Shown here: piece by piece, positions 15,598 through 22,315 of the stretch | Layout: every line of letters starts with the position of its first letter | Numbering within the stretch: the first letter of the stretch is position 1 | Assembly (NCBI GenBank): GCA_015295885.1 | Contig: DVEE01000058.1 | Location: forward strand, 1 to 22,315 | Source of the DNA: Leptolyngbyaceae cyanobacterium M65_K2018_010 | Lineage (GTDB): Bacteria; Cyanobacteriota; Cyanobacteriia; Phormidesmidales; Phormidesmidaceae | Length of the DNA: 22,315 nucleotides | Direction of reading: 5' to 3' | Notes under the pieces: generated by a model | The model's database searches: none | What the model was told of the DNA's origin: nothing | Seen by the model: the letters and a program-made list of their open reading frames with translations, nothing else | Position numbers and translations under genes: made by a program

Positions 15598-16539
15598 CTA
15601 CGGACAGGGTTCGTCAGAGTTTTCCAAGGCCTGACGCAGGTGTCCTTGATGGTGGGCCAGGCGAGTCTCGGCAGTGGCGGCATCGAGCTGGCCCAGGTGC
15701 ATCATGAGGGCCAGTTTGACTTGCTGACCGCTGCGGTCCAACAGGTCAGCGGCAGCGGCACGGTCCAGATCGGTTAAATCGCAGAGAATGCGCAGGGCGC
15801 GATCGCGCAGCTTGCTATTGGTCACCGCCACATCCACCATGCGATTGCCATACACCTTACCCAGGCGCACCATCACCCCGGTGGAAAGAATATTCAGCGC
15901 CATTTTGGTGGCGGTGCCGGCCTTCAATCGGGTGGAACCAGCCAGCAACTCGGGCCCCACCAGCAGGCGAATGTCAAGGTCTGCGTCGCTGGCCACCTGC
16001 TCCGTGGGGACACAGGCCATAAAAATAGTCCTAGCCCCGCGCTGGCGGGCAGCGTGCAGGGCGCCGTGCACGTAGGGGGTGGTGCCACCGGCGGTAATCC
16101 CCACCACCACGTCTAGCTCGTGGATATGGCGTTGGGCAATGGCCGCCACGCCATCTTCAAAGATATCCTCTAACCCTTCGGAACTCCGTACCAGGGCGGC
16201 GGCTCCCCCGGCAATGATGCCCTGTACCAACTCCGGCGGAGTACAGAAGGTGGGTGGGCATTCCGCTGCATCTAGCACACCCAGGCGGCCACTGGTACCG
16301 GCCCCGATGTAATAGAGTTTGCCCCCCGCCGCCAGGGCCTGTGTGATGGTGTCGATGGCCTCAGCTAGGGCCTCACGGGCAGTGGCGATCGCCGTTAGAA
16401 CCCGCTGATCCTCCTGGTTAAACAAATCCACCAGTTGCAGGGCAGTGAGTTGATCCAGCGCGGCACTGCGAGGATTGGTCTGCTCGGTCAGCAGGTGGCC
16501 CCGATGGGCGGGGTCAGCGGGATGGGATGAAAGGACCAT
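15598..16539 (-). CDS. murQ: N-acetylmuramic acid 6-phosphate etherase (MurQ)
   Basis: MurQ splits the lactyl ether of N-acetylmuramic acid 6-phosphate to give N-acetylglucosamine 6-phosphate and D-lactate, a step in cell-wall recycling in the cytoplasm. The 313-residue length is normal. It has a single SIS sugar-isomerase fold with YYIGAGTSGRLGVLDAAECPP (SIS phosphate loop and Glu93) and EGLEDIFEDG (Glu124); the 31-residue spacing of these two glutamates equals that of the catalytic E83/E114 pair in E. coli MurQ. VGITAGGTTPYVHGAL and GSTRLKAGTATKMALN complete the family signature. The gene starts 12 bases after the DUF3110 gene ends, so the two are probably translated from one message. A MurQ partner such as MurP or AnmK is not in the window. 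Confidence 0.96.
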   Translation of the reverse strand: MVLSSHPADPAHRGHLLTEQTNPRSAALDQLTALQLVDLFNQEDQRVLTAIATAREALAEAIDTITQALAAGGKLYYIGAGTSGRLGVLDAAECPPTFCTPPELVQGIIAGGAAALVRSSEGLEDIFEDGVAAIAQRHIHELDVVVGITAGGTTPYVHGALHAARQRGARTIFMACVPTEQVASDADLDIRLLVGPELLAGSTRLKAGTATKMALNILSTGVMVRLGKVYGNRMVDVAVTNSKLRDRALRILCDLTDLDRAAAADLLDRSGQQVKLALMMHLGQLDAATAETRLAHHQGHLRQALENSDEPCP

Positions 16540-16551
16540 AGGGATGCCAAA

Positions 16552-16950
16552 CTACAGCAAATTTTCAAATTGTTGTCGCAGGCGATCTAGATCTGACTGG
16601 GAAAGGTTCGTAGCCCCATCCTCGGCCTGCTCCCACGGGGAGGAGTCCGGCGACGGCGCGTTGGGATCCCAATCCAGTTGCTCCACGACTTGCTCTGGCG
16701 GAATCGCCAGAAACCCCTCTGGCACTAGCTTGCACTCGTAGCCCGCGCCTTGGCAAAACTCCTCGATTTCCTCCTGCTCGAGGGCCTCCACGGTGGCGGC
16801 GGGAAAGTCCTGGGCCTCTAACATGAGACCAAAGCGACAGGCATCATCCTCGTTTTCGAACATCAGTACGACATCCTGGCCTTCCACCTTGAGGGTATGG
16901 ATGCCCTCATTTTCAGTACGGGCATTGAATAACAGCACATACACAACCAT
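16552..16950 (-). CDS. DUF3110 domain protein
   Basis: This 132-residue protein begins MVVYVLLFNARTENEGIHTL, the diagnostic start of DUF3110, a small domain found in cyanobacteria and plastids with no known function. The domain covers about residues 1-95 and shows LMFENEDDACRFGLMLEAQ (29-47) and LVPEGFLAIPPE (75-86). A charged, disordered-looking tail follows. Many homologues use this domain near photosynthesis-related functions, but no role can be claimed here. The start at 16950 is preferred over a TTG at 16965, because conserved members start at this point. It is the first gene of a pair with murQ, 12 bases apart. Confidence 0.93.
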   Translation of the reverse strand: MVVYVLLFNARTENEGIHTLKVEGQDVVLMFENEDDACRFGLMLEAQDFPAATVEALEQEEIEEFCQGAGYECKLVPEGFLAIPPEQVVEQLDWDPNAPSPDSSPWEQAEDGATNLSQSDLDRLRQQFENLL

Positions 16951-16986
16951 AGCCAGATCCACCAACCACCTTAACCATTGGTGTTT

Positions 16987-17017
16987 ATTCTACTGGTCGA
17001 GCCGGCTGACCGGTTAA
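16987..17017 (-). promoter_or_regulatory. Possible promoter of the DUF3110-murQ pair
   Basis: On the minus strand TAGAAT (16992 to 16987) is a five-of-six -10 match about 37 bases before the DUF3110 start. The best -35 is TTAACC (17017 to 17012, four of six) with a long 19-base spacer. Confidence 0.3.
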
Positions 17018-17119
17018 CCTGAGGTAACTCCCCTCGGCCCCAATGGGAGCAGCCTGGGCCGTTTGGAGCCAGGGACTAGTGCCATGGCAAGGCTGATCAG
17101 GGCTACCCTAGGGTTCTCC

Positions 17120-17171
17120 TTCCCCCTGTGACGATGACCCTAGACTCGCCTCCTGATGGACCCAGGGGGAA
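17120..17171. repeat. Perfect 9-base inverted repeat
   Basis: TTCCCCCTG (17120-17128) and CAGGGGGAA (17163-17171) are exact reverse complements, 34 bases apart. A short stem-loop RNA, a protein-binding pair or remains of a small element would all fit; no T-run follows. Confidence 0.5.
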
Positions 17172-17300
17172 TAAACGGCGCTCTTTGGAGAGCAACCTCG
17201 CGGGTTTTGGGGCGAACAAAATTCCCCTTCCACCGTCTAGATTCCTAGGCCGGGGGCCGCAGAGTTGACCGGGCTGGCCGGAACGAAGCGATCAGGGTAA

Positions 17301-17429
17301 GAGGTTGTTTGAAAGGGCTATTCCAGGTATATTTTGTCCTCAAAATGCGGTAGAAACCTCAAGGTTGGGGGATATTAGCCTAGTCGAAAGGTATAGCGTG
17401 AGACGCTCCTCGACTTTTCGCACAACCTC
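17301..17429. mobile_element. MITE-like non-autonomous element, 129 bases, TAA target duplication
   Basis: The ends are inverted: the left end GAGGTTGTTTGAAAGGGC and the right end read in reverse, GAGGTTGTGCGAAAAGTC, match at 14 of 18 positions, the first eight exactly. The bases TAA stand on both sides (17298-17300 and 17430-17432), as expected for a 3-base TNA target duplication of the IS5-family (IS1031-like) type. The inside has no coding frame but several short hairpins: ATTTTG-TCCT-CAAAAT (17331-17346), AACC-TCAA-GGTT (17355-17366), and AGTCGA/TCGACT (17382-17387 with 17410-17415) enclosing GCGT-GAG-ACGC. A structured RNA is the alternative reading. Confidence 0.7.
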
Positions 17430-17600
17430 TAAGGGGTGGCCGGGCTTTTGAGGAGTGGCTACTGGCACCCGCGCCCACAGGGACGAGAGACCGGTGGATG
17501 GGCGGGTTGGTCAGGACCAGTCCGCAACGGAACCGCTGGATCGCAGGCCAGCAAAAGCAATTCTGCGAACCATTCCATAGCCGTGGGTGCCCTTGGTGAT

Positions 17601-17684
17601 ATCCCCTTAGTGTTATCCCCTTAGTGTTATCCCCTTGGTGTTGTCCCCTTGGTGTTATCCCCTTGGTGTTATCCCCTTGGTGTT
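17601..17684. repeat. Six tandem copies of a 14-base repeat
   Basis: The unit is ATCCCCTTRGTGTT. Copies start at 17601, 17615, 17629, 17643, 17657 and 17671; the first two carry A, the others G, at the variable position, and copy four begins with G. A degenerate seventh copy precedes them at 17587-17600. There are no spacers. The array ends 109 bases before the tamB-like start. The unit length is twice seven, the size of the short tandem repeats known in cyanobacterial intergenic DNA. Confidence 0.92.
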
Positions 17685-17734
17685 ATCAATCTCTGAGGTT
17701 CGGCTTTTTTTGAACGAGAAACCTCCCCAGGCAG

Positions 17735-17763
17735 TAGGCAGCGGGGAGGGAGTTCATTACACT
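17735..17763 (+). promoter_or_regulatory. Possible promoter of the tamB-like gene
   Basis: TAGGCA (17735-17740) and TACACT (17758-17763), each a four-of-six match, are separated by exactly 17 bases. The -10 ends 30 bases before the start codon at 17794, and the tandem repeats end 50 bases upstream of the -35. Confidence 0.4.
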
Positions 17764-17793
17764 GATTGGGTGTTTAGGGTGGCATAAACGGGC

Positions 17794-20700
17794 ATGGCAC
17801 CTTCTCAGGATCCACAAAAAAAGGCAAGCACTGGGCGATCGCACCGCTGGTTGGGGGTGGTGCTGGCCACTGGTTCTGTGCTGCTGTTGGTGGGGGCAGG
17901 GGCCGCCTGGCGGGGCTGGGTCTACGCCCGAGAAAACGCCTCTGACTGGCTAGCGGCCCAGTTAAGCGAGGCCCTGGAACGCCCCGTGACCGTTGGGCCG
18001 GTGCAACGAGTCAGCCTGTCTGGGTTGCGATTGGGGCCCTCCACCATGGCCGCCACCCCCACCGATCCCGATCACCTGCACTTAGGGGCCCTAGAGGTGC
18101 GGGTGCAAGGGGTTGATCTGCGGCGGCGCGACCTTCGCCTGGCCCTTGATCTGGAACAGGTGGAGCTTTGGCTAGAGCAAGATGCCCAGGGGCAGTGGGT
18201 GAATACGGACTTGGAAATTCTGCAGCGGCAGGAGGAACGGGAACCCCCCATTCAGGTTTCTGTTAGCCGCGTCAACCTGCAGGAGGGCCGCCTTACCCTG
18301 ATTCCCCATACCCCGGATCCCCAAAATCGGCCCCAGGTAGTGCTAGAGGACATTCAAGGACAGGGGGAGATACAGCGGCTCCCCATGGATTCCTCCCTCA
18401 GGGCTTCTGAAGCAGGTTCCAAACCCCGGTCAGGTCAGCAGATCGACTTTCAGGTGCAGGGCACCTCCATTCGCGGGGGCGACCTCCATTTGGCCGGATC
18501 CCTGCAGGTTCCGAGTGGGCCTACCCGCAGCCAGCCCTCGGCCCAGAGGGGTGAGCCGACGGTGGCCAAGGATGCCGAGCCCCGGCCCCCCAGTCGGGCC
18601 AAGCTCAACCTCCGAGCCCAGGCTGTGCAAGCCACGGATATTTTGCCTCTGGTGGAATCTTTTCTGCCCAATCCCTTACCGGTGCAGTTTCCCACGGGCC
18701 TGGTCAGCGGGCAGGTGGATATGCAGTGGGCGGGGCAGGGATTACCCAGCTTCTATGGCACGGCTCGGGTGACCCAGGGCACGGTGCTGGTGCCCCGCTT
18801 GCCGGAACCGGTCCAGGATTTGCAGGGGGATGTGCGGTTTAAAGGCCAGCAGATTGAGTTTGAGGCAGTAACCGCCCAACTGGGGGATCTCACCGCTAGG
18901 GCTGGGGGGCGCCTCGACTTGAAGACGGGCTACGCCCTGACGGGGCAGGTGAACCCCTTTACGGTGGCCCAGGTATCAGACCTTTTTGCAGTAGAACTGC
19001 CGGTGGCGGCCACGGGCACCTTTGGGGCCGAGGTCACCATGACCGGACCCCTAGGTCGGCCGGTGATCAAAACTGTGGTGAGATCAAAGGATGAGGTCAC
19101 TCTGGATCAGCTGACCCTGGCTAGCCTGGGGGGCGAAGCCACCCTGACCCTAGACAAGCTGAGCCTGGATCGGATCGAGGCCCTTTTCCCCCAGGGCGGT
19201 GCCCTGACAGGGCAGGGGCAATGGACCTTTGGTACCCCGGGACAGTTGGCTTTATCCCTCACCGGCGATCGCCTACCTGGGGATGCCCTTGGATCACTTT
19301 ACGGATTACCGGCAACCCTCACCCTGGGGCCTGTCTTTGCAACGGTAGAGGTAGCAGGACCGGTGGGGCAGTTAACGGGCCAGGCCCGCTGGCAGGCCCC
19401 TCAAGGTACCTACCCGGCTAGGGGCGTGGTTTCTCTTGCTGACAATAGCCTCAGGTTTACCGATACGGTCGTGCAGGTGGGGGGCGGCACCGTAGCGGGC
19501 AGCGGCACCCTGGCCCTGGGTAATCGCCAGTGGCAGGCCACCCTGCAAGCCCAGGGCATTCAACTGAATCAGGTGGGGGTAGGGGTGGCCGGGGTGGTCA
19601 ACGGCGAAGCCCAACTGGCCGGGGTTTTGGACGATTCAGGCTTGAGGGGCATCCGGGGGCAGGCGGTGGCCGGGGTGACCGTGGGGGGTGGTCTGGTCCA
19701 TACCCAGGCCGAACTGAATCGGGGCCAGTGGACTGCCACGGCGCAGGGCCATGGGCTAGCCCTGGCAGCCTTTTCCCCCAACCTGATGGGAACGGGGAGT
19801 GGTCATTTCCAGTTTGCTGGTAGCACCGACGACCTGAGCTTAGCCGGAGTGCGCGGCCAGGGCCAACTGGTACTCTCCGATGGACTCGCCACCGTGGCCC
19901 CGCTGGCCCCCCAACTGACCGCTTGGCGGCAGCCCCTGACCGCTGACCTGGCTTGGAATGGGCAATCGGTGTTGATTCAGCAGGCCAGTACCGGCGGCAT
20001 TCGGGCGGATGGTGTGATGACCCCTCTGCTGAGCGCTGGGGCTGCCCCCGCCCTTGCCCATCTAGATCTAAACCTGTCCGCTAACCAGGTCAGCTTGGCC
20101 GCCTTGCCCCTGCCCGATCTCGTGCCGATTCAGGGAGTAGGGTCCTTTAATGGCCGGGTGGCGGGTCGTCCCAATGCCCTGACCGTCGATGGAGAGGCGG
20201 CCCTGACGGGTCTGGCCGTGGGCAATCTAGCCTTTGCCTCGCCGCTGGTCGGGCCGGTCTCCTTCAGGGGTGCCCAGGGGTTGGCGGTAGATTTGCAGGG
20301 GGGGAGCGATCGCATTTTCCTGGCCACGGGGCAGGGCGATCATGACGTTGACTTTTTGGTTCAGGGGGGAACGGCCTATGCCCAGGGCCATACCCAGGGG
20401 GATAGGTTCTTTGCTCAGATCCATAACCTGCCCCTGGATGGCTTGAAATTGCCCCAGGCTGGCCTGGAGGGCTTCGGCTCCATCAGTGGCACCGTCGAGT
20501 CGGCCACCGTGCAGGGGAACTGGCGAGAGCCATCCCTGGTGGCCAACTTCAATGTGGTCAACCCTGGCCTAGGCTACATTCGCCTGCGCACGGTGGAGGT
20601 TGAACCGGAACCGGTGGCCGGTGCGTCCCCCCTTGCCCCCGTTCAACCCCTGGCCCTGAAAACCCGCTACGGCCGCTTGCAGGGCAGCCTTAGCTATGCC

Positions 20701-22315
20701 AACCGAGTGGTGGGGTTGGCCGGAGTCAGGGTGGAATCGGCCTCGGGCGAGAGTCGTTACATGGTAAGTGGCACCTACGCCCTGGATACGGCGGCGGTGA
20801 ATGGCAAGGTGTCTGTGGATAATGGCCAGATCCAGGATCTGCTACAGACCTTTAAGATTTTTGAGCTGTCCGACTTCCGCCTCAACCTGCTACTTCCCCC
20901 TGGCTGGTATCGGGCTATCACGGAGGCAGACCTGGTGGCGTTGACACCGGTAAAAGTGGGCGATCGCAACGCCAGTTTGCTGGATCAACTGCGCCGCCTG
21001 GCCGAAATCTTGGCCCTGCAGGATCAGTTAGCGGCCCAGGCCGAAGTGGCTTTGCTGCCCCCCCTAGAGGGGTTAAACGGCAGCTTCTCGGGCACGGTAA
21101 CAGCGGCAGGAACTTTACCCCAGCAGGTGCGGGTGGATGTGGATCTGGAGGGAGAAAACTGGTTATGGAAAGATCCTGACCAGCCCACGGGGGTAGCCTA
21201 TCGGCTGGATGACCTGATTGCCAAGGGCAGCTACGACAATGGGGTAATTCGGCTTAAGCCGGTGAGATTTGCCTCGGCCTTTACCCCTTTACCCGGTAGC
21301 GATCGCAACCAAGCCATCGCCGAATTTAACGGCGAATTTAGCCTCAACCCCGAGGATACTCTTGACCGCACCCTGCGGTTAGAAGTTGCCGATGTGCCCA
21401 TTGAGGCGGTGCGTAAACCCCTGCGAGTGCCAGACAATCTGGATGGGTTCATCAACGTGGGGGCTACCCTCACCGGCGGCATCGACAATCCCCAGTTGCG
21501 GGGGCGGTTGGCCGTCAATGATGCCACCATCAACCGCCAGCCCATCGAAGTGGCGGCGGCGGACTTTAGCTATCGGCAGGCGCGACTCAACCTGCTGGGC
21601 AATGTGGCCATTCCCGATCAAACGGAACCCGTATCCCTGGTGGCGTCCCTGCCCCTGCCTCTACCGGGGGTTAAACAAAAACCCGAGACCGATGATATCG
21701 GCCTGCGGCTCCGAGTCCAGGACGATGGCTTTGCGCTGATTAATTTGATCAGCGATGCCATCACCTGGGAAACGGGCCAAGCCGAACTCAACCTCAGGTT
21801 GCTAGGCCAATGGCCGGCGAATCAAACCTTCAAAGAAGCTTTGACCTCCCTAGTGGTGAGCGGGTCAGCCCAGTTAGATGGGGTCACCCTGCGTTCTCGT
21901 AGTTTCCCTGACCCCCTGACCAACCTGCGCGGAGAGGTGCGGGTGGTAGACGGGCCGGGACGGGATGATTCCGTATATCGCAACGGTCTGGTGTTAGATT
22001 TCCAAAATCTACAGGGCGACTTTAGCGCTGGCAAGGTGATGGCCCAGGGTAAATTCAAACTCCTACCCTCCATTCAGGATCTGGCGCCGGGAGCCTTTGC
22101 CGCCGAGCCAGCAGCCCCCCAGTCCCCCGCCCAACCCCTGCTGCCCAATCAGCCCGATCCCGCCCTTCAGGATGATCGACTGCGGCTGACCTTAGACCGG
22201 ATTGCCCTGGATTTCCGCAGCCCCAGTGGGGTCTATCGGGGCCAGCTAGACGGTGAAATGGTGGTCGATGGCAGCCTCTTTCTGCTTGAGCCTGAGTTAT
22301 CTGGTGGCATTACCC
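17794..22315 (+). CDS. tamB: TamB/TIC236-like translocation and assembly protein, 5' part
   Basis: The frame is open from ATG 17794 to the right edge (1507 codons) and continues outside. A short basic N-terminus is followed by one membrane anchor, WLGVVLATGSVLLLVGAGAAW (19-39), then a very long periplasmic region rich in beta-strand repeats of the AsmA/TamB kind: an entry block GPVQRVSLSGLRLGPSTM, then repeated phrases like GTARVTQG, TMTGPLGRPVI, GSFNGRVAG and GGIDNPQLRGRLAVNDATI. In bacteria TamB spans the periplasm with the Omp85 protein TamA; the plant homologue TIC236 links the two chloroplast envelope membranes, and cyanobacterial members are its ancestors. The terminal TamB domain (DUF490) would lie beyond the window. 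No Omp85 gene is seen nearby. There is only a weak ribosome site before the start. Confidence 0.9.
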   Translation, partial: MAPSQDPQKKASTGRSHRWLGVVLATGSVLLLVGAGAAWRGWVYARENASDWLAAQLSEALERPVTVGPVQRVSLSGLRLGPSTMAATPTDPDHLHLGALEVRVQGVDLRRRDLRLALDLEQVELWLEQDAQGQWVNTDLEILQRQEEREPPIQVSVSRVNLQEGRLTLIPHTPDPQNRPQVVLEDIQGQGEIQRLPMDSSLRASEAGSKPRSGQQIDFQVQGTSIRGGDLHLAGSLQVPSGPTRSQPSAQRGEPTVAKDAEPRPPSRAKLNLRAQAVQATDILPLVESFLPNPLPVQFPTGLVSGQVDMQWAGQGLPSFYGTARVTQGTVLVPRLPEPVQDLQGDVRFKGQQIEFEAVTAQLGDLTARAGGRLDLKTGYALTGQVNPFTVAQVSDLFAVELPVAATGTFGAEVTMTGPLGRPVIKTVVRSKDEVTLDQLTLASLGGEATLTLDKLSLDRIEALFPQGGALTGQGQWTFGTPGQLALSLTGDRLPGDALGSLYGLPATLTLGPVFATVEVAGPVGQLTGQARWQAPQGTYPARGVVSLADNSLRFTDTVVQVGGGTVAGSGTLALGNRQWQATLQAQGIQLNQVGVGVAGVVNGEAQLAGVLDDSGLRGIRGQAVAGVTVGGGLVHTQAELNRGQWTATAQGHGLALAAFSPNLMGTGSGHFQFAGSTDDLSLAGVRGQGQLVLSDGLATVAPLAPQLTAWRQPLTADLAWNGQSVLIQQASTGGIRADGVMTPLLSAGAAPALAHLDLNLSANQVSLAALPLPDLVPIQGVGSFNGRVAGRPNALTVDGEAALTGLAVGNLAFASPLVGPVSFRGAQGLAVDLQGGSDRIFLATGQGDHDVDFLVQGGTAYAQGHTQGDRFFAQIHNLPLDGLKLPQAGLEGFGSISGTVESATVQGNWREPSLVANFNVVNPGLGYIRLRTVEVEPEPVAGASPLAPVQPLALKTRYGRLQGSLSYANRVVGLAGVRVESASGESRYMVSGTYALDTAAVNGKVSVDNGQIQDLLQTFKIFELSDFRLNLLLPPGWYRAITEADLVALTPVKVGDRNASLLDQLRRLAEILALQDQLAAQAEVALLPPLEGLNGSFSGTVTAAGTLPQQVRVDVDLEGENWLWKDPDQPTGVAYRLDDLIAKGSYDNGVIRLKPVRFASAFTPLPGSDRNQAIAEFNGEFSLNPEDTLDRTLRLEVADVPIEAVRKPLRVPDNLDGFINVGATLTGGIDNPQLRGRLAVNDATINRQPIEVAAADFSYRQARLNLLGNVAIPDQTEPVSLVASLPLPLPGVKQKPETDDIGLRLRVQDDGFALINLISDAITWETGQAELNLRLLGQWPANQTFKEALTSLVVSGSAQLDGVTLRSRSFPDPLTNLRGEVRVVDGPGRDDSVYRNGLVLDFQNLQGDFSAGKVMAQGKFKLLPSIQDLAPGAFAAEPAAPQSPAQPLLPNQPDPALQDDRLRLTLDRIALDFRSPSGVYRGQLDGEMVVDGSLFLLEPELSGGIT

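Larger units (their letters stand above)
16951..17793. other. 843-base gene-free region
   Basis: No gene, tRNA or known RNA family is seen. It contains a possible promoter for the DUF3110-murQ pair, a 9-base inverted repeat (17120-17171), a MITE-like element (17301-17429), a 14-base tandem repeat array (17601-17684), a 7-T run at 17705-17711, and a possible promoter for the tamB-like gene. A 62-codon plus-strand frame at 17436-17624 has no homology signal and runs into the tandem repeats, so it is not called. Confidence 0.7.

Noticed and set aside
17300..17430. Structured non-coding RNA or tRNA-like gene with closing stem AGAGGTTGT/ACAACCTCT
   Set aside because: It folds into a closing stem with several internal hairpins, but lacks the features of tRNA, 6S, RNase P RNA, tmRNA or SRP RNA, and the TAA duplications with imperfect inverted ends are better explained by a MITE.
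17436..17624. 62-codon plus-strand frame in the 843-base gap
   Set aside because: It has no ribosome site or recognisable motif and its end reads into the 14-base tandem repeats, so it is most likely a chance frame.
17587..17684. CRISPR array
   Set aside because: The 14-base copies are directly adjacent with no spacers and no cas genes are present.

Overview
The window reads as a stretch of core chromosome from a GC-rich cyanobacterium. The palindrome GCGATCGC (HIP1, highly iterated in many cyanobacterial genomes) recurs more than a dozen times, inside genes on both strands (for example near 1297, 1856, 3958, 6398, 8639, 10790, 12440, 16386, 17836, 19266, 20306 and 21300). Several genes belong to families concentrated in cyanobacteria: a DUF3110 protein, a TamB-like giant protein, a pentapeptide protein of the cyanobacterial type, and a short conserved-looking protein at 8296. 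The genus cannot be fixed from the sequence alone.

Layout, left to right. 1-532 is the 3' end of an ABC transporter ATPase. 738-2291 is purH (last two steps of IMP synthesis). 2444-3670 is a DUF790/Bax1-like nuclease, convergent with a 1410-residue SNF2-family ATPase (3772-8004, minus strand). 8296-8613 is a small unknown protein, convergent with an FHA-domain protein (8702-9154, minus). 9527-11223 carries an RMD1/YagE (DUF155) membrane protein followed by a CnoX/YbbN-like thioredoxin-TPR protein. On the minus strand there follow a DUF4870 membrane protein (11405-11749), an HtrA/Deg serine protease (11828-12982) and a pentapeptide-repeat protein (13201-13590). 13753-15441 holds a PlsC-like acyltransferase and an alpha/beta hydrolase in tandem. 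murQ (15598-16539) and a DUF3110 gene (16552-16950) form a tight minus-strand pair. After an 843-base gene-free stretch, a TamB/TIC236-like gene starts at 17794 and is still open at the right edge, with 1507 codons visible.

How the genes may work together. There is no single large operon. Local pairings suggest function: nuclease plus SNF2 ATPase (DNA metabolism, inferred), acyltransferase plus hydrolase (the two activities fused in plant phytyl ester synthases, inferred), thioredoxin-TPR chaperone next to DUF155, HtrA next to DUF4870 (envelope quality control, inferred), and DUF3110 plus murQ (12 bases apart, almost certainly one transcript).

The least ordinary DNA is between genes. 16951-17793 contains a 129-base MITE-like element with inverted ends and a TAA target duplication, a perfect 9-base inverted repeat, and six copies of a 14-base tandem repeat just upstream of the tamB-like gene. 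Strong hairpins or dyads lie at 8106-8136, 13609-13646, 11336-11373, 11790-11815 and 15486-15561. I did not see a CRISPR array, tRNA, rRNA, phage genes, a full transposase or a recognisable defence operon. The candidates for something undescribed are therefore the gene pairings and the intergenic elements rather than a clearly new multi-gene system.
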